Shown: positions 60,848 to 64,000 of the stretch, one piece after another
Position numbering within the stretch: position 1 is the stretch's first letter
Layout: the number at the start of each line of letters is the position of its first letter
Origin: Alphaproteobacteria bacterium
Lineage (GTDB): Bacteria > Myxococcota_A > UBA796 > GCA-2862545
DNA length: 64,000 nt
Direction: 5' to 3'
Assembly (NCBI GenBank): GCA_020632875.1
Contig: JACKET010000019.1
Coordinates: forward strand, 62,001-126,000
Translations under genes and position numbers: made by a program
Notes under the pieces: generated by a model
Database searches by the model: none
What the model was told of the DNA's origin: nothing
The model's input: only the letters and a program-made list of their open reading frames with translations

Positions 60848-62751
60848 GCTCGTACGGCGCAGACGACATCGAGATCCTCCAAGGCATCGAGCACGTCCGG
60901 CGGCGGCCGGGCATGTACATCGGCAGCACCGACACCCGCGGCCTGCACCACCTGTTGTGGGAGATCGTCGACAACTCCGTCGACGAGGCGATGAACGGGT
61001 TCGCGTCCTTCATCAAGGTCACGCTGCACGCGTCCGGCGACACGGTCACCGTGGAGGACAACGGCCGCGGCATCCCCGTCGAGGAGAACAAGAAGCTCAA
61101 GCGCAGCGCCCTCGAGCTCGTGCTCACCGAGATCGGGGCGGGCGGGAAGTTCAACGACCAGAACTACAAGAACTCGGGCGGTCTGCACGGGGTCGGGTCG
61201 AGCGTCGTGAACGCGCTCTCGGCCTCGCTCGAGGCGCGCGTGAAGCGCGGCGGCTTCGAATACCTCCAGGAGTACCGGAGGGCGCGGCCGAAGAAGCCGG
61301 TCGAGCCGATCGGTCCGGCGCGGGGGACGGGCACCACCATCACCTTCACGCCCGACATCAAGATCTTCGAGGAGGGCATCCAGTTCGATCCGGAGACCAT
61401 CCGGCGCGCGCTCGAGGTGAAGACCTTCCTGAACAGCGGCCTTCGAATCGTCTTCAGGGATCTCGTGAACCGCGAGACCTACGACATGAAGCACGACGAC
61501 GGGCTCAACGACTACCTGAAGGTCCTGACCGAGCGGAACGCGTGCAAGTCGGTGCTCGAGACGCCCTACCGGGTCGAGCTCGAAGCCGAGGGCGTGAAGA
61601 TCGACCTCGCCCTGACCTGGACCGACTCGACCAAGCCGCGCACCCTGTCGTACGCGAACAACATCCACACGATCGACGGGGGCACCCACGAACAGGGCCT
61701 GCGCGACGCGGTGTTGAAGGGCCTGCGCAACTTCATGGAGCTGCACAACCTGGTGCCCCGCAACCTCCAGGTCACCGCCGACGACCTGCGCGAGGGCCTG
61801 CTCGCCGTGATCTCGGTGCTCGTGAAAGACCCGCAGTTCCAGTCGCAGACGAAGAACCGCCTCAACAACGTCGAGCTGCGTGGGCTCGTCGACAGCAACG
61901 TGCGCCCGCACTTCGAGCAGTGGCTGCTCGACAACCGCAGCCTCGGCGAGACCATCGTGGTGCGCGCCATCCAGGCGGCGAAGGCGCGGCTGGCCTCGCA
62001 CCAGGCCGCGAACGCGGTCCGCCGCAAGTCCGCGACGTCCGGGCGTCTCAACCTGCCCGGCAAGCTCGCCGACTGCAGCTCGAGCGACCCCGACGAATGC
62101 GAGCTGTTCATCGTCGAGGGCGACAGCGCCGGCGGGTCCGCGAAGCAGGGGCGGAACCGGAAGTATCAGGCCATCCTCCCCCTCCGCGGCAAGGTGCTGA
62201 ACGCCGAGCAGGCGACCGCGAAGAAGCTGCTCGAGAACGAAGAGCTCTCGAACGTCGTCGAGGCGCTCGGCTGTGGGATGGGCCGCGACTTCCGCGAAGA
62301 CCGGCTGCGCTACGGTCGCATCATCCTGCTGATGGACGCCGACAGCGACGGGCACCACATCGCGACGCTGCTGCTGACGTTCTTCTACAAGACGATGCAG
62401 AGCTTGATCGAGAAGGGCTACGTCTACATCGCCCAGCCGCCACTCTACCGGATCAACGCCGGCAAAGAGACGTACTGGGCGCTCGACGACCGCGACAAGG
62501 AGCGCATCCTCGCGAACCTGCCCGCGCGCGTGAAGCCCGAGATCACGCGGTTCAAGGGGCTCGGCGAGATGCCGCCGAAGACGCTCTACGAGACCACGCT
62601 CGACCCCGACAATCGGCGTCTGCAGCGGGTCACCATCCCCGAGCCGGTCGCCGCCGAGCAGACGATCACCGACCTCATGGGGAAGGACCCCCAGATGCGG
62701 TACCGCTACATCATGGACCAGGCCGAGACGGTGCGAGAGCTCGACGTCTGA
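60844..62751 (+). CDS. parE: DNA topoisomerase IV/gyrase subunit B (ParE-like)
   Basis: 635 aa, the ATPase subunit. GHKL ATPase motifs IVDNSVDEA, DNGRGIP and GLHGVGSSVVNALS; TOPRIM motifs IVEGDSAGGSAKQGR and LMDADSDGHH; ILPLRGKVLN; C-terminal GLGEMPPKTLYETTLDP. Length of ~635 without the extra insert of enterobacterial GyrB fits ParE or short GyrB. ATG overlaps the TGA of the A subunit, an A-then-B order, so both are made together. Confidence 0.88.
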   Translation: MSSYGADDIEILQGIEHVRRRPGMYIGSTDTRGLHHLLWEIVDNSVDEAMNGFASFIKVTLHASGDTVTVEDNGRGIPVEENKKLKRSALELVLTEIGAGGKFNDQNYKNSGGLHGVGSSVVNALSASLEARVKRGGFEYLQEYRRARPKKPVEPIGPARGTGTTITFTPDIKIFEEGIQFDPETIRRALEVKTFLNSGLRIVFRDLVNRETYDMKHDDGLNDYLKVLTERNACKSVLETPYRVELEAEGVKIDLALTWTDSTKPRTLSYANNIHTIDGGTHEQGLRDAVLKGLRNFMELHNLVPRNLQVTADDLREGLLAVISVLVKDPQFQSQTKNRLNNVELRGLVDSNVRPHFEQWLLDNRSLGETIVVRAIQAAKARLASHQAANAVRRKSATSGRLNLPGKLADCSSSDPDECELFIVEGDSAGGSAKQGRNRKYQAILPLRGKVLNAEQATAKKLLENEELSNVVEALGCGMGRDFREDRLRYGRIILLMDADSDGHHIATLLLTFFYKTMQSLIEKGYVYIAQPPLYRINAGKETYWALDDRDKERILANLPARVKPEITRFKGLGEMPPKTLYETTLDPDNRRLQRVTIPEPVAAEQTITDLMGKDPQMRYRYIMDQAETVRELDV

Positions 62752-62815
62752 CGCAGCGCTGTCCGGTGGGTTCCCGACACCGCCGTCGGGGGCTAAGCTG
62801 GAGCGTGGAGGAGAC

Positions 62816-64000
62816 GTGGCGGAGGAGCGATCGCATTTCGCCCGTGGCTCGAGACTGGTGGCCCGGGGCCAGCTCGGCGAGGCGGCCGCCGCATTCGAAG
62901 CGGCGCTCCGCGAGGATCCGGCCAACACGGCCGCCGCCGTGCAGCTCGCGCGCGTGCGCGAGGCCCAGGGTCGCTGGTCCCTGGCGGTCGAGGTGTGGGA
63001 GGGCGTGGTCCGCCGCGAGCCCCACCGGGTCGACGCGCTCTCGAGCTGGGCCGAGTGCCTGCGCCAGGCCGGCTGCTACCACCAGGCGCTGCGCGCGTAC
63101 GACCGCACGCTCGCCCGCGACCGCACGCACCTCTTCGCGCTGGCCGGCAAGGCCGAGACGCTCCGCATGCTCGGGCGCGTCTCCGATGCGCTGAGGCTGT
63201 TCGACGAAGCGCTGGTCCTGCATCCCGAGCACATCTTCGCGCTGCGGGGCAAGGCTGCGACGCTCAACGCGATGAGCCGCTACGCCGAGGCCCTGCCCTA
63301 TTGGGAAGACGCCCTCGCGCTCGACCCCGAGTCGCAGTTCTCGGCCCAGGGCCGCCGCGATGCCGAGCGCGAGCTCGACAACCCCCGCGCCGACGCCACG
63401 CCGCCGGTCGAGCCCTCCCTGCCCCGCGGCGAGCGGCTCGAAGCCGAGATCGCGCACGCCTGGGGCCGCGCGCTGGCCGGCGACCGCCGCTACGCCGAGG
63501 CCGCCGAGGCCTTTCAGACCGCGCTCGGCGCCAGCCCCGACTGGGTCGAGTGCGCGATGGACTACGCGAGCGCGCTCGAAGAGTCCCGCCAGTGGGACGA
63601 AGCGCTCCGCGCCTACGATCGCGTGCTCGAGCTCGACCCCACGCGCGTCGAAGCCGCATGCAACCAGGGCGAGGTGCTGCGCAAGGCCGAGCGGTTCGAA
63701 GAGGCCATCGAGGCCTACGACCGCGCGCTGAAGCTCGACGGTGCCTTCGTGTTCGCGCTCGCCGGCCGCGCCGAGGCGCTGCGGATGCTGGGTCGCTACG
63801 ACGCCGCGCTCACCTGGTACGACAAGGCGCTCGAGCGAAAGCCCACGCACGCCTTCGCGCTCCGGGGCAAAGGGGCCGCGCTCAACGCCCTGCGCCGGTA
63901 CGAAGACGCGCTGCCCGTGTGGGAGCGCGCCCTGGCCCTCGACCCCTCCGCCGACTTCGCCATCGCGGGCCGCGCGCACTGCCGCGCCGAGCTCGCGCGC
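62816..64000 (+). CDS. Tetratricopeptide-repeat protein with tandem 206-residue duplication (3' end outside window)
   Basis: At least 395 residues from GTG 62816 (GGAGGAG upstream); the frame is open to the last base. About ten TPR units with the usual WxxLGxxY and AxxxFexALxxxP patterns. A block beginning near AEAFEAAL and another beginning near AEAFQTAL are about 206 residues apart and share FALAG(K/R)AE(T/A)LRMLGR and FALRGK(A/G)A(T/A)LNA segments exactly in register (nt 63134 and 63752, 618 apart). This is an in-frame tandem duplication. TPR proteins are protein-protein scaffolds; partner unknown. No signal peptide. Confidence 0.85.
   Translation, partial: MAEERSHFARGSRLVARGQLGEAAAAFEAALREDPANTAAAVQLARVREAQGRWSLAVEVWEGVVRREPHRVDALSSWAECLRQAGCYHQALRAYDRTLARDRTHLFALAGKAETLRMLGRVSDALRLFDEALVLHPEHIFALRGKAATLNAMSRYAEALPYWEDALALDPESQFSAQGRRDAERELDNPRADATPPVEPSLPRGERLEAEIAHAWGRALAGDRRYAEAAEAFQTALGASPDWVECAMDYASALEESRQWDEALRAYDRVLELDPTRVEAACNQGEVLRKAERFEEAIEAYDRALKLDGAFVFALAGRAEALRMLGRYDAALTWYDKALERKPTHAFALRGKGAALNALRRYEDALPVWERALALDPSADFAIAGRAHCRAELAR

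Overview
The window is about 70% GC, densely coded, and reads as a Gram-negative chromosome. Secreted thrombospondin type-3 repeat and OmpA/PEGA proteins, many lipoproteins with Asp/Thr- or Gly-rich low-complexity linkers, an archaeal/fungal-type aspartate-semialdehyde dehydrogenase and large lipid-type PKS genes suggest Myxococcota or a neighbouring former deltaproteobacterial lineage. That placement is an inference; no rRNA or tRNA gene was recognised.

Layout. 1-5 kb: end of an unknown gene, a repeat element, then a minus-strand operon of a RecA-superfamily ATPase and an ATP-dependent DNA ligase, and a TSP3 protein. 5-20 kb: a protein with four internal repeats, PolX, a membrane protein, an Asp-rich lipoprotein, a peptide-binding protein, an SGNH protein, a DRE-TIM aldolase, gltX, a lipoprotein, pncA, ppa, a second repeat element carrying a tandem array, and a sugar-epimerase-like protein. 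20-28.5 kb: an overlapping three-gene operon, UbiE-like methyltransferase / 2170-aa PUFA-synthase-like type I PKS / type III PKS. 28.5-35 kb: DEAD-box helicase, NrnA-like phosphoesterase, LOG protein, lipoprotein, GNAT, PepP. 35-49 kb: a dispersed catabolic locus with kynureninase-like protein, SDR, LLM flavoprotein, aminomuconate-semialdehyde-type dehydrogenase, then RidA/AmnD-like deaminase, KynB, a PF06089 asparaginase-like protein and LigB-type dioxygenase beta and alpha subunits. 49-53 kb: patatin, PfaD, alpha/beta hydrolase, GxxExxY protein. 54-64 kb: MsrB, lipoprotein, Asd, DUF962 protein, membrane protein, topoisomerase IV-like subunits A and B, TPR protein running off the end.

Two gene systems stand out. 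(1) The type I PKS (NPD-like/KS/AT/ACP/KR/DH) translationally coupled to a type III PKS and a methyltransferase looks like a phenolic-lipid, alkylpyrone or quinone-lipid pathway; a separate PfaD enoyl reductase lies 22 kb away. (2) The kynurenine-type locus has KynB, a KynU-like enzyme, a semialdehyde dehydrogenase and an AmnD-like deaminase, but its ring-cleavage candidate is an AmnBA-type LigB heterodimer, not the usual cupin 3-hydroxyanthranilate dioxygenase. 2-Aminophenol 1,6-cleavage would lead directly to the same 2-aminomuconate semialdehyde.

All six long non-coding gaps are filled by related repeats. One family has long inverted arms ending near TGTCGGA/TTCCGACA, a 9-nt-periodic core (GACGCAGAW units) and a central TCACCAGAGCAG...CTGCTCTGGTGA hairpin. 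Two other families are tandem arrays with ~285-330 bp units, a CCTCCGTG-type 9-nt-periodic tract and the same CTGGTGA motif. One array adjoins a GxxExxY PD-(D/E)XK gene. This repeat set, possibly linked to that nuclease-like protein, is the best candidate for an undescribed system here.
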